DNA of 64,000 bases from Heligmosomoides polygyrus polygyrus (Eukaryota > Nematoda > Chromadorea > Rhabditida > Heligmosomidae). How positions within the stretch are numbered: the stretch's first letter is position 1; every line of letters begins with the position of its first letter. Both the position numbers and the translations under genes were made by a program. Where the stretch lies: contig OX377202.1 in NCBI GenBank assembly GCA_947396885.1, forward strand, positions 84,300,408 through 84,364,407. Direction: 5' to 3'. Shown here one piece after another: positions 1 to 12,613 of the stretch. Under the pieces are notes generated by a model. The model saw nothing but the letters and a program-made list of their open reading frames with translations, had not been told where the DNA came from and made no database searches.

Positions 1-278
1 ATTCGCCTATTCAGCAACCGAAGGAATTTGATGGCGCGACCGAGAGGAAAGAATTTCGAAAAGAAAATTATTTTCTCGTGCGGTGCTTGCTGTACATATT
101 CGAGAACTCCCTCCGGAGTGGCATTCCCCCTCGAGGAAGGCGATGAATACCGCGGCTGAGTAGAAGCTTTAGTGCAAGCCGCTTGGTTGCACTGAGACGG
201 GTTCCAACCATCCGCCGCGGCGCCGGACTGCGATAGGGGTTCGCCGAGCTAGTTGTCACGCAGCACACCATCAGCTTT

Positions 279-370
279 GGTTTAATTACCCAAGTTTGAG
301 GTACTTTTAAGATCCGACCCAATTCACATTGTGGTCAGACAAATTTTGGAAACCTCTCCTCAAAGGAGAG
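279..370 (+). ncRNA. SL1 spliced-leader RNA, array A copy 1
   Basis: SL1 RNA donates its 22-nt leader to the 5' ends of nematode mRNAs by trans-splicing. The leader (starting GGTTTAATTACCCAAG) occupies 279-300 and is followed directly by a GT splice donor. An Sm-type site (AAATTTTGG) lies at 341-349, and a closing hairpin CTCTCC-TCAAA-GGAGAG ends at 370. The 3' end is set at the hairpin and could be a few nucleotides further. Confidence 0.96.
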
Positions 371-701
371 AACAATCACGAATCAATAAATGGGCTGGGA
401 CGCTACGTTTCTCGAAGAAACGTGCTGGTGAGCTGCTTCACGTAACGTAGGCCAGGTGGAGGGAATTGCCAATGAAAACATGTGTCCGTAACGGATTTTT
501 GGAGTGTAGAGTGACCGAAGGACATGAAGAACTAATTAAATTTTAAAAGTAGTTTGAATTTTTTAGAAAAAATTGAATCGAACGTTAGAAATTGTTGAAG
601 AAAAAATTATCCACAAAGATCAAATAATATAAGATGTTTCCTTTTTTTGGTAAGAGGAAAAAGCTTTCCTGATCAATGTTTTTTTTGTTGAAATACGCAA
701 A

Positions 702-820
702 AGCTTACGACACCTGGGATTCCCAAGCCGTCTCCGATCCAAGTACTAACCAGGCCCAACGTTGCTTAACTTGCCAGATCGGACGGGATGGCGTGCTTTC
801 AACGTGGTATGGCCGTAAGC
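702..820 (-). rRNA. 5S ribosomal RNA, array A copy 1
   Basis: This is the 119-nt 5S rRNA of the large ribosomal subunit. Read on the minus strand it starts GCTTACGGCCATACCACG and ends GTGTCGTAAGCT, so the two ends pair. The internal TTGGATCGGAGACGG stretch is the 5S pol III internal promoter region. A TTTT run follows the 3' end at once, as expected of a pol III terminator. Confidence 0.97.
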
Positions 821-1378
821 GAACGTTTGTGCTGCGCTAGTCGCAGACATGGCGAGTGGTGAACAGGTGATCCTTGCCTTGCACGTCGCTGGACCATGTC
901 AGGGAAGCAAGCCGGGACCTCCTAGCCTTCGTCCAGCCCGCGACTGTGAGCAGCAGCGAGACAGGACGGCTGCCAAGACGAGGAGCTTGCCGCGTATTCG
1001 CCTTCTGGGCGCCGTGCTTCCACCATCTTGACACTCCTCTACAAAATCCATAGTCCCAGTCCGTGCCTTCGTTTCACAGCTCGCACCGCTACGGGAATCT
1101 ATTCGCCTATTCAGCAACCGAAGGAATTTGATGGCGCGACCGAGAGGAAAGAATTTCGAAAAGAAAATTATTTTCTCGTGCGGTGCTTGCTGTACATATT
1201 CGAGTACTCCCTCCGGAGTGGCATTCCCCCTCGAGGAAGGCGATGAATACCGCGGCTGAGTAGAAGCTTTAGTGCAAGCCGCTTGGTTGCACTGAGACGG
1301 GTTCCAACCATCCGCCGCGGCGCCGGACTGCGATAGGGGTTCGCCGAGCTAGTTGTCACGCAGCACACCATCAGCTTT

Positions 1379-1470
1379 GGTTTAATTACCCAAGTTTGAG
1401 GTACTTTTAAGATCCGACCCAATTCACATTGTGGTCAGACAAATTTTGGAAACCTCTCCTCAAAGGAGAG
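1379..1470 (+). ncRNA. SL1 spliced-leader RNA, array A copy 2
   Basis: Identical in leader, donor, Sm site and hairpin to copy 1, 1100 bp downstream of it. Confidence 0.96.
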
Positions 1471-1800
1471 AACAATCACGAATCAATAAATGGGCTGGGA
1501 CGCTACGTTTCTCGAAGAAACGTGCTGGTGAGCTGCTTCACGTAACGTAGGCCAGGTGGAGGGAATTGCCAATGAAAACATGTGTCCGTAACGGATTTTT
1601 GGAGTGTAGAGTGACCGAAGGACATGAAGAACTAATTAAATTTTAAAAGTAGTTTGATTTTTTAGAAAAAATTGAATCGAACGTTAGAAATTGTTGAAGA
1701 AAAAATTATCCACAAAGATCAAATAATATAAGATGTTTCCTTTTTTTGGTAAGAGGAAAAAGCTTTCCTGATCAATGTTTTTTTTGTTGAAATACGCAAA

Positions 1801-1919
1801 AGCTTACGACACCTGGGATTCCCAAGCCGTCTCCGATCCAAGTACTAACCAGGCCCAACGTTGCTTAACTTGCCAGATCGGACGGGATGGCGTGCTTTCA
1901 ACGTGGTATGGCCGTAAGC
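1801..1919 (-). rRNA. 5S ribosomal RNA, array A copy 2
   Basis: Full-length 119-nt copy with matching termini. Confidence 0.97.
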
Positions 1920-2477
1920 GAACGTTTGTGCTGCGCTAGTCGCAGACATGGCGAGTGGTGAACAGGTGATCCTTGCCTTGCACGTCGCTGGACCATGTCA
2001 GGGAAGCAAGCCGGGACCTCCTAGCCTTCGTCCAGCCCGCGACTGTGAGCAGCAGCGAGACAGGACGGCTGCCAAGACGAGGAGCTTGCCGCGTATTCGC
2101 CTTCTGGGCGCCGTGCTTCCACCATCTTGACACTCCTCTACAAAATCCATAGTCCCAGTCCGTGCCTTCGTTTCACAGCTTGCACCGCTACGGGAATCTA
2201 TTCGCCTATTCAGCAACCGAAGGAATTTGATGGCGCGACCGAGAGGAAAGAATTTCGAAAAGAAAATTATTTTCTCGTGCGGTGCTTGCTGTACATATTC
2301 GAGTACTCCCTCCGGAGTGGCATTCCCCCTCGAGGAAGGCGATGAATACCGCGGCTGAGTAGAAGCTTTAGTGCAAGCCGCTTGGTTGCACTGAGACGGG
2401 TTCCAACCATCCGCCGCGGCGCCGGACTGCGATAGGGGTTCGCCGAGCTAGTTGTCACGCAGCACACCATCAGCTTT

Positions 2478-2569
2478 GGTTTAATTACCCAAGTTTGAGG
2501 TACTTTTAAGATCCGACCCAATTCACATTGTGGTCAGACAAATTTTGGAAACCTCTCCTCAAAGGAGAG
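2478..2569 (+). ncRNA. SL1 spliced-leader RNA, array A copy 3
   Basis: Complete copy. The spacer after it carries a private T-to-G change near 2695. Confidence 0.96.
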
Positions 2570-2900
2570 AACAATCACGAATCAATAAATGGGCTGGGAC
2601 GCTACGTTTCTCGAAGAAACGTGCTGGTGAGCTGCTTCACGTAACGTAGGCCAGGTGGAGGGAATTGCCAATGAAAACATGTGTCCGTAACGGAGTTTTG
2701 GAGTGTAGAGTGACCGAAGGACATGAAGAACTAATTAAATTTTAAAAGTAGTTTGAATTTTTTAGAAAAAATTGAATCGAACGTTAGAAATTGTTGAAGA
2801 AAAAATTATCCACAAAGATCAAATAATATAAGATGTTTCCTTTTTTTGGTAAGAGGAAAAAGCTTTCCTGATCAATGTTTTTTTTGTTGAAATACGCAAA

Positions 2901-3019
2901 AGCTTACGACACCTGGGATTCCCAAGCCGTCTCCGATCCAAGTACTAACCAGGCCCAACGTTGCTTAACTTGCCAGATCGGACGGGATGGCGTGCTTTCA
3001 ACGTGGTATGGCCGTAAGC
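2901..3019 (-). rRNA. 5S ribosomal RNA, array A copy 3
   Basis: Full-length copy, no change seen against copy 1. Confidence 0.97.
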
Positions 3020-3577
3020 GAACGTTTGTGCTGCGCTAGTCGCAGACATGGCGAGTGGTGAACAGGTGATCCTTGCCTTGCACGTCGCTGGACCATGTCA
3101 GGGAAGCAAGCCGGGACCTCCTAGCCTTCGTCCAGCCCGCGACTGTGAGCAGCAGCGAGACAGGACGGCTGCCAAGACGAGGAGCTTGCCGCGTATTCGC
3201 CTTCTGGGCGCCGTGCTTCCACCATCTTGACACTCCTCTACAAAATCCATAGTCCCAGTCCGTGCCTTCGTTTCACAGCTCGCACCGCTACGGGAATCTA
3301 TTCGCCTATTCAGCAACCGAAGGAATTTGATGGCGCGACCGAGAGGAAAGAATTTCGAAAAGAAAATTATTTTCTCGTGCGGTGCTTGCTGTACATATTC
3401 GAGTACTCCCTCCGGAGTGGCATTCCCCCTCGAGGAAGGCGATGAATACCGCGGCTGAGTAGAAGCTTTAGTGCAAGCCGCTTGGTTGCACTGAGACGGG
3501 TTCCAACCATCCGCCGCGGCGCCGGACTGCGATAGGGGTTCGCCGAGCTAGTTGTCACGCAGCACACCATCAGCTTT

Positions 3578-3669
3578 GGTTTAATTACCCAAGTTTGAGG
3601 TACTTTTAAGATCCGACCCAATTCACATTGTGGTCAGACAAATTTTGGAAACCTCTCCTCAAAGGAGAG
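3578..3669 (+). ncRNA. SL1 spliced-leader RNA, array A copy 4
   Basis: Complete leader, donor, Sm site and hairpin. Confidence 0.96.
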
Positions 3670-4000
3670 AACAATCACGAATCAATAAATGGGCTGGGAC
3701 GCTACGTTTCTCGAAGAAACGTGCTGGTGAGCTGCTTCACGTAACGTAGGCCAGGTGGAGGGAATTGCCAATGAAAACATGTGTCCGTAACGGATTTTTG
3801 GAGTGTAGAGTGACCGAAGGACATGAAGAACTAATTAAATTTTAAAAGTAGTTTGAATTTTTTAGAAAAAATTGAATCGAACGTTAGAAATTGTTGAAGA
3901 AAAAATTATCCACAAAGATCAAATAATATAAGATGTTTCCTTTTTTTGGTAAGAGGAAAAAGCTTTCCTGATCAATGTTTTTTTTGTTGAAATACGCAAA

Positions 4001-4119
4001 AGCTTACGACACCTGGGATTCCCAAGCCGTCTCCGATCCAAGTACTAACCAGGCCCAACGTTGCTTATCTTGCCAGATCGGACGGGATGGCGTGCTTTCA
4101 ACGTGGTATGGCCGTAAGC
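4001..4119 (-). rRNA. 5S ribosomal RNA, array A copy 4 (variant)
   Basis: Full length, but position 4068 reads T where all other copies read A on the plus strand. In the RNA this turns the conserved CAAGTTAAGC stretch into CAAGATAAGC. It is the only substitution inside a 5S gene that I noticed in either array. Confidence 0.96.
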
Positions 4120-4677
4120 GAACGTTTGTGCTGCGCTAGTCGCAGACATGGCGAGTGGTGAACAGGTGATCCTTGCCTTGCACGTCGCTGGACCATGTCA
4201 GGGAAGCAAGCCGGGACCTCCTAGCCTTCGTCCAGCCCGCGACTGTGAGCAGCAGCGAGACAGGACGGCTGCCAAGACGAGGAGCTTGCCGCGTATTCGC
4301 CTTCTGGGCGCCGTGCTTCCACCATCTTGACACTCCTCTACAAAATCCATAGTCCCAGTCCGTGCCTTCGTTTCACAGCTCGCACCGCTACGGGAATCTA
4401 TTCGCCTATTCAGCAACCGAAGGAATTTGATGGCGCGACCGAGAGGAAAGAATTTCGAAAAGAAAATTATTTTCTCGTGCGGTGCTTGCTGTACATATTC
4501 GAGTACTCCCTCCGGAGTGGCATTCCCCCTCGAGGAAGGCGATGAATACCGCGGCTGAGTAGAAGCTTTAGTGCAAGCCGCTTGGTTGCACTGAGACGGG
4601 TTCCAACCATCCGCCGCGGCGCCGGACTGCGATAGGGGTTCGCCGAGCTAGTTGTCACGCAGCACACCATCAGCTTT

Positions 4678-4769
4678 GGTTTAATTACCCAAGTTTGAGG
4701 TACTTTTAAGATCCGACCCAATTCACATTGTGGTCAGACAAATTTTGGAAACCTCTCCTCAAAGGAGAG
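4678..4769 (+). ncRNA. SL1 spliced-leader RNA, array A copy 5
   Basis: Complete copy, 1100 bp from the previous one. Confidence 0.96.
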
Positions 4770-5102
4770 AACAATCACGAATCAATAAATGGGCTGGGAC
4801 GCTACGTTTCTCGAAGAAACGTGCTGGTGAGCTGCTTCACGTAACGTAGGCCAGGTGGAGGGAATTGCCAATGAAAACATGTGTCCGTAACGGATTTTTG
4901 GAGTGTAGAGTGACCGAAGGACATGAAGAACTAATTAAATTTTAAAAGTAGTTTGAATTTTTTAGAAAAAATTGAATCGAACGTTAGAAATTGTTGAAGA
5001 AAAAATTATCCACAAAGATCAAATAATATAAGATGTTTCCTTTTTTTGGTAAGAGGAAAAAGCTTTCCTGATCAATGTTTTTTTTTTGTTGAAATACGCA
5101 AA

Positions 5103-5221
5103 AGCTTACGACACCTGGGATTCCCAAGCCGTCTCCGATCCAAGTACTAACCAGGCCCAACGTTGCTTAACTTGCCAGATCGGACGGGATGGCGTGCTTT
5201 CAACGTGGTATGGCCGTAAGC
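5103..5221 (-). rRNA. 5S ribosomal RNA, array A copy 5
   Basis: Full length. The neighbouring T run is 10 instead of 8. Confidence 0.97.
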
Positions 5222-5779
5222 GAACGTTTGTGCTGCGCTAGTCGCAGACATGGCGAGTGGTGAACAGGTGATCCTTGCCTTGCACGTCGCTGGACCATGT
5301 CAGGGAAGCAAGCCGGGACCTCCTAGCCTTCGTCCAGCCCGCGACTGTGAGCAGCAGCGAGACAGGACGGCTGCCAAGACGAGGAGCTTGCCGCGTATTC
5401 GCCTTCTGGGCGCCGTGCTTCCACCATCTTGACACTCCTCTACAAAATCCATAGTCCCAGTCCGTGCCTTCGTTTCACAGCTCGCACCGCTACGGGAATC
5501 TATTCGCCTATTCAGCAACCGAAGGAATTTGATGGCGCGACCGAGAGGAAAGAATTTCGAAAAGAAAATTATTTTCTCGTGCGGTGCTTGCTGTACATAT
5601 TCGAGTACTCCCTCCGGAGTGGCATTCCCCCTCGAGGAAGGCGATGAATACCGCGGCTGAGTAGAAGCTTTAGTGCAAGCCGCTTGGTTGCACTGAGACG
5701 GGTTCCAACCATCCGCCGCGGCGCCGGACTGCGATAGGGGTTCGCCGAGCTAGTTGTCACGCAGCACACCATCAGCTTT

Positions 5780-5871
5780 GGTTTAATTACCCAAGTTTGA
5801 GGTACTTTTAAGATCCGACCCAATTCACATTGTGGTCAGACAAATTTTGGAAACCTCTCCTCAAAGGAGAG
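5780..5871 (+). ncRNA. SL1 spliced-leader RNA, array A copy 6
   Basis: Complete copy. Confidence 0.96.
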
Positions 5872-6203
5872 AACAATCACGAATCAATAAATGGGCTGGG
5901 ACGCTACGTTTCTCGAAGAAACGTGCTGGTGAGCTGCTTCACGTAACGTAGGCCAGGTGGAGGGAATTGCCAATGAAAACATGTGTCCGTAACGGATTTT
6001 TGGAGTGTAGAGTGACCGAAGGACATGAAGAACTAATTAAATTTTAAAAGTAGTTTGAATTTTTTAGAAAAAATTGAATCGAACGTTAGAAATTGTTGAA
6101 GAAAAAATTATCCACAAAGATCAAATAATATAAGATGTTTCCTTTTTTTGGTAAGAGGAAAAAGCTTTCCTGATCAATGTTTTTTTTTGTTGAAATACGC
6201 AAA

Positions 6204-6322
6204 AGCTTACGACACCTGGGATTCCCAAGCCGTCTCCGATCCAAGTACTAACCAGGCCCAACGTTGCTTAACTTGCCAGATCGGACGGGATGGCGTGCTT
6301 TCAACGTGGTATGGCCGTAAGC
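6204..6322 (-). rRNA. 5S ribosomal RNA, array A copy 6
   Basis: Full-length copy. Its T run is 9. Confidence 0.97.
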
Positions 6323-6880
6323 GAACGTTTGTGCTGCGCTAGTCGCAGACATGGCGAGTGGTGAACAGGTGATCCTTGCCTTGCACGTCGCTGGACCATG
6401 TCAGGGAAGCAAGCCGGGACCTCCTAGCCTTCGTCCAGCCCGCGACTGTGAGCAGCAGCGAGACAGGACGGCTGCCAAGACGAGGAGCTTGCCGCGTATT
6501 CGCCTTCTGGGCGCCGTGCTTCCACCATCTTGACACTCCTCTACAAAATCCATAGTCCCAGTCCGTGCCTTCGTTTCACAGCTCGCACCGCTACGGGAAT
6601 CTATTCGCCTATTCAGCAACCGAAGGAATTTGATGGCGCGACCGAGAGGAAAGAATTTCGAAAAGAAAATTATTTTCTCGTGCGGTGCTTGCTGTACATA
6701 TTCGAGTACTCCCTCCGGAGTGGCATTCCCCCTCGAGGAAGGCGATGAATACCGCGGCTGAGTAGAAGCTTTAGTGCAAGCCGCTTGGTTGCACTGAGAC
6801 GGGTTCCAACCATCCGCCGCGGCGCCGGACTGCGATAGGGGTTCGCCGAGCTAGTTGTCACGCAGCACACCATCAGCTTT

Positions 6881-6972
6881 GGTTTAATTACCCAAGTTTG
6901 AGGTACTTTTAAGATCCGACCCAATTCACATTGTGGTCAGACAAATTTTGGAAACCTCTCCTCAAAGGAGAG
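6881..6972 (+). ncRNA. SL1 spliced-leader RNA, array A copy 7
   Basis: Complete copy. Confidence 0.96.
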
Positions 6973-7306
6973 AACAATCACGAATCAATAAATGGGCTGG
7001 GACGCTACGTTTCTCGAAGAAACGTGCTGGTGAGCTGCTTCACGTAACGTAGGCCAGGTGGAGGGAATTGCCAATGAAAACATGTGTCCGTAACGGATTT
7101 TTGGAGTGTAGAGTGACCGAAGGACATGAAGAACTAATTAAATTTTAAAAGTAGTTTGAATTTTTTAGAAAAAATTGAATCGAACGTTAGAAATTGTTGA
7201 AGAAAAAATTATCCACAAAGATCAAATAATATAAGATGTTTCCTTTTTTTGGTAAGAGGAAAAAGCTTTCCTGATCAATGTTTTTTTTTTTGTTGAAATA
7301 CGCAAA

Positions 7307-7425
7307 AGCTTACGACACCTGGGATTCCCAAGCCGTCTCCGATCCAAGTACTAACCAGGCCCAACGTTGCTTAACTTGCCAGATCGGACGGGATGGCGTG
7401 CTTTCAACGTGGTATGGCCGTAAGC
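7307..7425 (-). rRNA. 5S ribosomal RNA, array A copy 7
   Basis: Full-length copy. Its T run is 11. Confidence 0.97.
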
Positions 7426-7983
7426 GAACGTTTGTGCTGCGCTAGTCGCAGACATGGCGAGTGGTGAACAGGTGATCCTTGCCTTGCACGTCGCTGGACC
7501 ATGTCAGGGAAGCAAGCCGGGACCTCCTAGCCTTCGTCCAGCCCGCGACTGTGAGCAGCAGCGAGACAGGACGGCTGCCAAGACGAGGAGCTTGCCGCGT
7601 ATTCGCCTTCTGGGCGCCGTGCTTCCACCATCTTGACACTCCTCTACAAAATCCATAGTCCCAGTCCGTGCCTTCGTTTCACAGCTCGCACCGCTACGGG
7701 AATCTATTCGCCTATTCAGCAACCGAAGGAATTTGATGGCGCGACCGAGAGGAAAGAATTTCGAAAAGAAAATTATTTTCTCGTGCGGTGCTTGCTGTAC
7801 ATATTCGAGTACTCCCTCCGGAGTGGCATTCCCCCTCGAGGAAGGCGATGAATACCGCGGCTGAGTAGAAGCTTTAGTGCAAGCCGCTTGGTTGCACTGA
7901 GACGGGTTCCAACCATCCGCCGCGGCGCCGGACTGCGATAGGGGTTCGCCGAGCTAGTTGTCACGCAGCACACCATCAGCTTT

Positions 7984-8075
7984 GGTTTAATTACCCAAGT
8001 TTGAGGTACTTTTAAGATCCGACCCAATTCACATTGTGGTCAGACAAATTTTGGAAACCTCTCCTCAAAGGAGAG
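7984..8075 (+). ncRNA. SL1 spliced-leader RNA, array A copy 8
   Basis: Complete copy. Confidence 0.96.
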
Positions 8076-8407
8076 AACAATCACGAATCAATAAATGGGC
8101 TGGGACGCTACGTTTCTCGAAGAAACGTGCTGGTGAGCTGCTTCACGTAACGTAGGCCAGGTGGAGGGAATTGCCAATGAAAACATGTGTCCGTAACGGA
8201 TTTTTGGAGTGTAGAGTGACCGAAGGACATGAAGAACTAATTAAATTTTAAAAGTAGTTTGAATTTTTTAGAAAAAATTGAATCGAACGTTAGAAATTGT
8301 TGAAGAAAAAATTATCCACAAAGATCAAATAATATAAGATGTTTCCTTTTTTTGGTAAGAGGAAAAAGCTTTCCTGATCAATGTTTTTTTTTGTTGAAAT
8401 ACGCAAA

Positions 8408-8526
8408 AGCTTACGACACCTGGGATTCCCAAGCCGTCTCCGATCCAAGTACTAACCAGGCCCAACGTTGCTTAACTTGCCAGATCGGACGGGATGGCGT
8501 GCTTTCAACGTGGTATGGCCGTAAGC
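8408..8526 (-). rRNA. 5S ribosomal RNA, array A copy 8
   Basis: Full-length copy. Its T run is 9. Confidence 0.97.
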
Positions 8527-9084
8527 GAACGTTTGTGCTGCGCTAGTCGCAGACATGGCGAGTGGTGAACAGGTGATCCTTGCCTTGCACGTCGCTGGAC
8601 CATGTCAGGGAAGCAAGCCGGGACCTCCTAGCCTTCGTCCAGCCCGCGACTGTGAGCAGCAGCGAGACAGGACGGCTGCCAAGACGAGGAGCTTGCCGCG
8701 TATTCGCCTTCTGGGCGCCGTGCTTCCACCATCTTGACACTCCTCTACAAAATCCATAGTCCCAGTCCGTGCCTTCGTTTCACAGCTCGCACCGCTACGG
8801 GAATCTATTCGCCTATTCAGCAACCGAAGGAATTTGATGGCGCGACCGAGAGGAAAGAATTTCGAAAAGAAAATTATTTTCTCGTGCGGTGCTTGCTGTA
8901 CATATTCGAGTACTCCCTCCGGAGTGGCATTCCCCCTCGAGGAAGGCGATGAATACCGCGGCTGAGTAGAAGCTTTAGTGCAAGCCGCTTGGTTGCACTG
9001 AGACGGGTTCCAACCATCCGCCGCGGCGCCGGACTGCGATAGGGGTTCGCCGAGCTAGTTGTTACGCAGCACACCATCAGCTTT

Positions 9085-9176
9085 GGTTTAATTACCCAAG
9101 TTTGAGGTACTTTTAAGATCCGACCCAATTCACATTGTGGTCAGACAAATTTTGGAAACCTCTCCTCAAAGGAGAG
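9085..9176 (+). ncRNA. SL1 spliced-leader RNA, array A copy 9
   Basis: Complete copy. One C-to-T change lies about 20 bp upstream of the leader, at 9063, in its presumed promoter. Confidence 0.96.
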
Positions 9177-9510
9177 AACAATCACGAATCAATAAATGGG
9201 CTGGGACGCTACGTTTCTCGAAGAAACGTGCTGGTGAGCTGCTTCACGTAACGTAGGCCAGGTGGAGGGAATTGCCAATGAAAACATGTGTCCGTAACGG
9301 ATTTTTGGAGTGTAGAGTGACCGAAGGACATGAAGAACTAATTAAATTTTAAAAGTAGTTTGAATTTTTTAGAAAAAATTGAATCGAACGTTAGAAATTG
9401 TTGAAGAAAAAATTATCCACAAAGATCAAATAATATAAGATGTTTCCTTTTTTTGGTAAGAGGAAAAAGCTTTCCTGATCAATGTTTTTTTTTTTGTTGA
9501 AATACGCAAA

Positions 9511-9629
9511 AGCTTACGACACCTGGGATTCCCAAGCCGTCTCCGATCCAAGTACTAACCAGGCCCAACGTTGCTTAACTTGCCAGATCGGACGGGATGG
9601 CGTGCTTTCAACGTGGTATGGCCGTAAGC
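9511..9629 (-). rRNA. 5S ribosomal RNA, array A copy 9
   Basis: Full-length copy. Its T run is 11. Confidence 0.97.
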
Positions 9630-10187
9630 GAACGTTTGTGCTGCGCTAGTCGCAGACATGGCGAGTGGTGAACAGGTGATCCTTGCCTTGCACGTCGCTG
9701 GACCATGTCAGGGAAGCAAGCCGGGACCTCCTAGCCTTCGTCCAGCCCGCGACTGTGAGCAGCAGCGAGACAGGACGGCTGCCAAGACGAGGAGCTTGCC
9801 GCGTATTCGCCTTCTGGGCGCCGTGCTTCCACCATCTTGACACTCCTCTACAAAATCCATAGTCCCAGTCCGTGCCTTCGTTTCACAGCTCGCACCGCTA
9901 CTGGAATCTATTCGCCTATTCAGCAACCGAAGGAATTTGATGGCGCGACCGAGAGGAAAGAATTTCGAAAAGAAAATTATTTTCTCGTGCGGTGCTTGCT
10001 GTACATATTCGAGTACTCCCTCCGGAGTGGCATTCCCCCTCGAGGAAGGCGATGAATACCGCGGCTGAGTAGAAGCTTTAGTGCAAGCCGCTTGGTTGCA
10101 CTGAGACGGGTTCCAACCATCCGCCGCGGCGCCGGACTGCGATAGGGGTTCGCCGAGCTAGTTGTCACGCAGCACACCATCAGCTTT

Positions 10188-10279
10188 GGTTTAATTACCC
10201 AAGTTTGAGGTACTTTTAAGATCCGACCCAATTCGCATTGTGGTCAGACAAATTTTGGAAACCTCTCCTCAAAGGAGAG
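10188..10279 (+). ncRNA. SL1 spliced-leader RNA, array A copy 10 (variant)
   Basis: Complete copy with an A-to-G change at 10235 in the intron-like half. The leader and Sm site are unchanged. Confidence 0.96.
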
Positions 10280-10612
10280 AACAATCACGAATCAATAAAT
10301 GGGCTGGGACGCTACGTTTCTCGAAGAAACGTGCTGGTGAGCTGCTTCACGTAACGTAGGCCAGGTGGAGGGAATTGCCAATGAAAACATGTGTCCGTAA
10401 CGGATTTTTGGAGTGTAGAGTGACCGAAGGACATGAAGAACTAATTAAATTTTAAAAGTAGTTTGAATTTTTTAGAAAAAATTGAATCGAACGTTAGAAA
10501 TTGTTGAAGAAAAAATTATCCACAAAGATCAAATAATATAAGATGTTTCCTTTTTTTGGTAAGAGGAAAAAGCTTTCCTGATCAATGTTTTTTTTTTGTT
10601 GAAATACGCAAA

Positions 10613-10731
10613 AGCTTACGACACCTGGGATTCCCAAGCCGTCTCCGATCCAAGTACTAACCAGGCCCAACGTTGCTTAACTTGCCAGATCGGACGGGAT
10701 GGCGTGCTTTCAACGTGGTATGGCCGTAAGC
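10613..10731 (-). rRNA. 5S ribosomal RNA, array A copy 10
   Basis: Full-length copy. Its T run is 10. Confidence 0.97.
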
Positions 10732-11289
10732 GAACGTTTGTGCTGCGCTAGTCGCAGACATGGCGAGTGGTGAACAGGTGATCCTTGCCTTGCACGTCGC
10801 TGGACCATGTCAGGGAAGCAAGCCGGGACCTCCTAGCCTTCGTCCAGCCCGCGACTGTGAGCAGCAGCGAGACAGGACGGCTGCCAAGACGAGGAGCTTG
10901 CCGCGTATTCGCCTTCTGGGCGCCGTGCTTCCACCATCTTGACACTCCTCTACAAAATCCATAGTCCCAGTCCGTGCCTTCGTTTCACAGCTCGCACCGC
11001 TACGGGAATCTATTCGCCTATTCAGCAACCGAAGGAATTTGATGGCGCGACCGAGAGGAAAGAATTTCGAAAAGAAAATTATTTTCTCGTGCGGTGCTTG
11101 CTGTACATATTCGAGTACTCCCTCCGGAGTGGCATTCCCCCTCGAGGAAGGCGATGAATACCGCGGCTGAGTAGAAGCTTTAGTGCAAGCCGCTTGGTTG
11201 CACTGAGACGGGTTCCAACCATCCTCCGCGGCGCCGGACTGCGATAGGGGTTCGCCGAGCTAGTTGTCACGCAGCACACCATCAGCTTT

Positions 11290-11381
11290 GGTTTAATTAC
11301 CCAAGTTTGAGGTACTTTTAAGATCCGACCCAATTCACATTGTGGTCAGACAAATTTTGGAAACCTCTCCTCAAAGGAGAG
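11290..11381 (+). ncRNA. SL1 spliced-leader RNA, array A copy 11
   Basis: Complete copy. A private G-to-T change at 11225 lies in the upstream spacer. Confidence 0.96.
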
Positions 11382-11714
11382 AACAATCACGAATCAATAA
11401 ATGGGCTGGGACGCTACGTTTCTCGAAGAAACGTGCTGGTGAGCTGCTTCACGTAACGTAGGCCAGGTGGAGGGAATTGCCAATGAAAACATGTGTCCGT
11501 AACGGATTTTTGGAGTGTAGAGTGACCGAAGGACATGAAGAACTAATTAAATTTTAAAAGTAGTTTGAATTTTTTAGAAAAAATTGAATCGAACGTTAGA
11601 AATTGTTGAAGAAAAAATTATCCACAAAGATCAAATAATATAAGATGTTTCCTTTTTTTGGTAAGAGGAAAAAGCTTTCCTGATCAATGTTTTTTTTTTG
11701 TTGAAATACGCAAA

Positions 11715-11833
11715 AGCTTACGACACCTGGGATTCCCAAGCCGTCTCCGATCCAAGTACTAACCAGGCCCAACGTTGCTTAACTTGCCAGATCGGACGGG
11801 ATGGCGTGCTTTCAACGTGGTATGGCCGTAAGC
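11715..11833 (-). rRNA. 5S ribosomal RNA, array A copy 11
   Basis: Last 5S gene before the gap. Full length. Confidence 0.97.
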
Positions 11834-12391
11834 GAACGTTTGTGCTGCGCTAGTCGCAGACATGGCGAGTGGTGAACAGGTGATCCTTGCCTTGCACGTC
11901 GCTGGACCATGTCAGGGAAGCAAGCCGGGACCTCCTAGCCTTCGTCCAGCCCGCGACTGTGAGCAGCAGCGAGACAGGACGGCTGCCAAGACGAGGAGCT
12001 TGCCGCGTATTCGCCTTCTGGGCGCCGTGCTTCCACCATCTTGACACTCCTCTACAAAATCCATAGTCCCAGTCCGTGCCTTCGTTTCACAGCTCGCACC
12101 GCTACGGGAATCTATTCGCCTATTCAGCAACCGAAGGAATTTGATGGCGCGACCGAGAGGAAAGAATTTCGAAAAGAAAATTATTTTCTCGTGCGGTGCT
12201 TGCTGTACATATTCGAGTACTCCCTCCGGAGTGGCATTCCCCCTCGAGGAAGGCGATGAATACCGCGGCTGAGTAGAAGCTTTAGTGCAAGCCGCTTGGT
12301 TGCACTGAGACGGGTTCCAACCATCCGCCGCGGCGCCGGACTGCGATAGGGGTTCGCCGAGCTAGTTGTCACGCAGCACACCATCAGCTTT

Positions 12392-12483
12392 GGTTTAATT
12401 ACCCAAGTTTGAGGTACTTTTAAGATCCGACCCAATTCACATTGTGGTCAGACAAATTTTGGAAACCTCTCCTCAAAGGAGAG
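12392..12483 (+). ncRNA. SL1 spliced-leader RNA, array A copy 12
   Basis: Complete copy. The unit it belongs to is cut by the N gap 130 bp later, before its 5S gene. Confidence 0.96.
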
Positions 12484-12613
12484 AACAATCACGAATCAAT
12501 AAATGGGCTGGGACGCTACGTTTCTCGAAGAAACGTGCTGGTGAGCTGCTTCACGTAACGTAGGCCAGGTGGAGGGAATTGCCAATGAAAACATGTGTCC
12601 GTAACGGATTTTT

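Larger units (their letters stand above)
1..12613. repeat. 5S rRNA / SL1 RNA tandem array A (unit 1099-1103 bp)
   Basis: Twelve partial or complete units repeat at 1099-1103 bp and are nearly identical. Each holds an SL1 RNA gene on the plus strand and a 5S rRNA gene on the minus strand. The two converge on an AT-rich spacer of about 330 bp and diverge across a GC-richer spacer of about 560 bp. Most of the length difference comes from a T run beside the 5S gene (8,8,8,8,10,9,11,9,11,10,10 in units 1-11). The array enters from the left window edge and is broken by the N gap, so its true size is unknown. Confidence 0.97.

Noticed and set aside
68..12435. Recurrent 60-84-codon frames in array A
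   Set aside because: They overlap the SL1 gene or the 5S spacer and show no protein features; shadows of repeated non-coding DNA.
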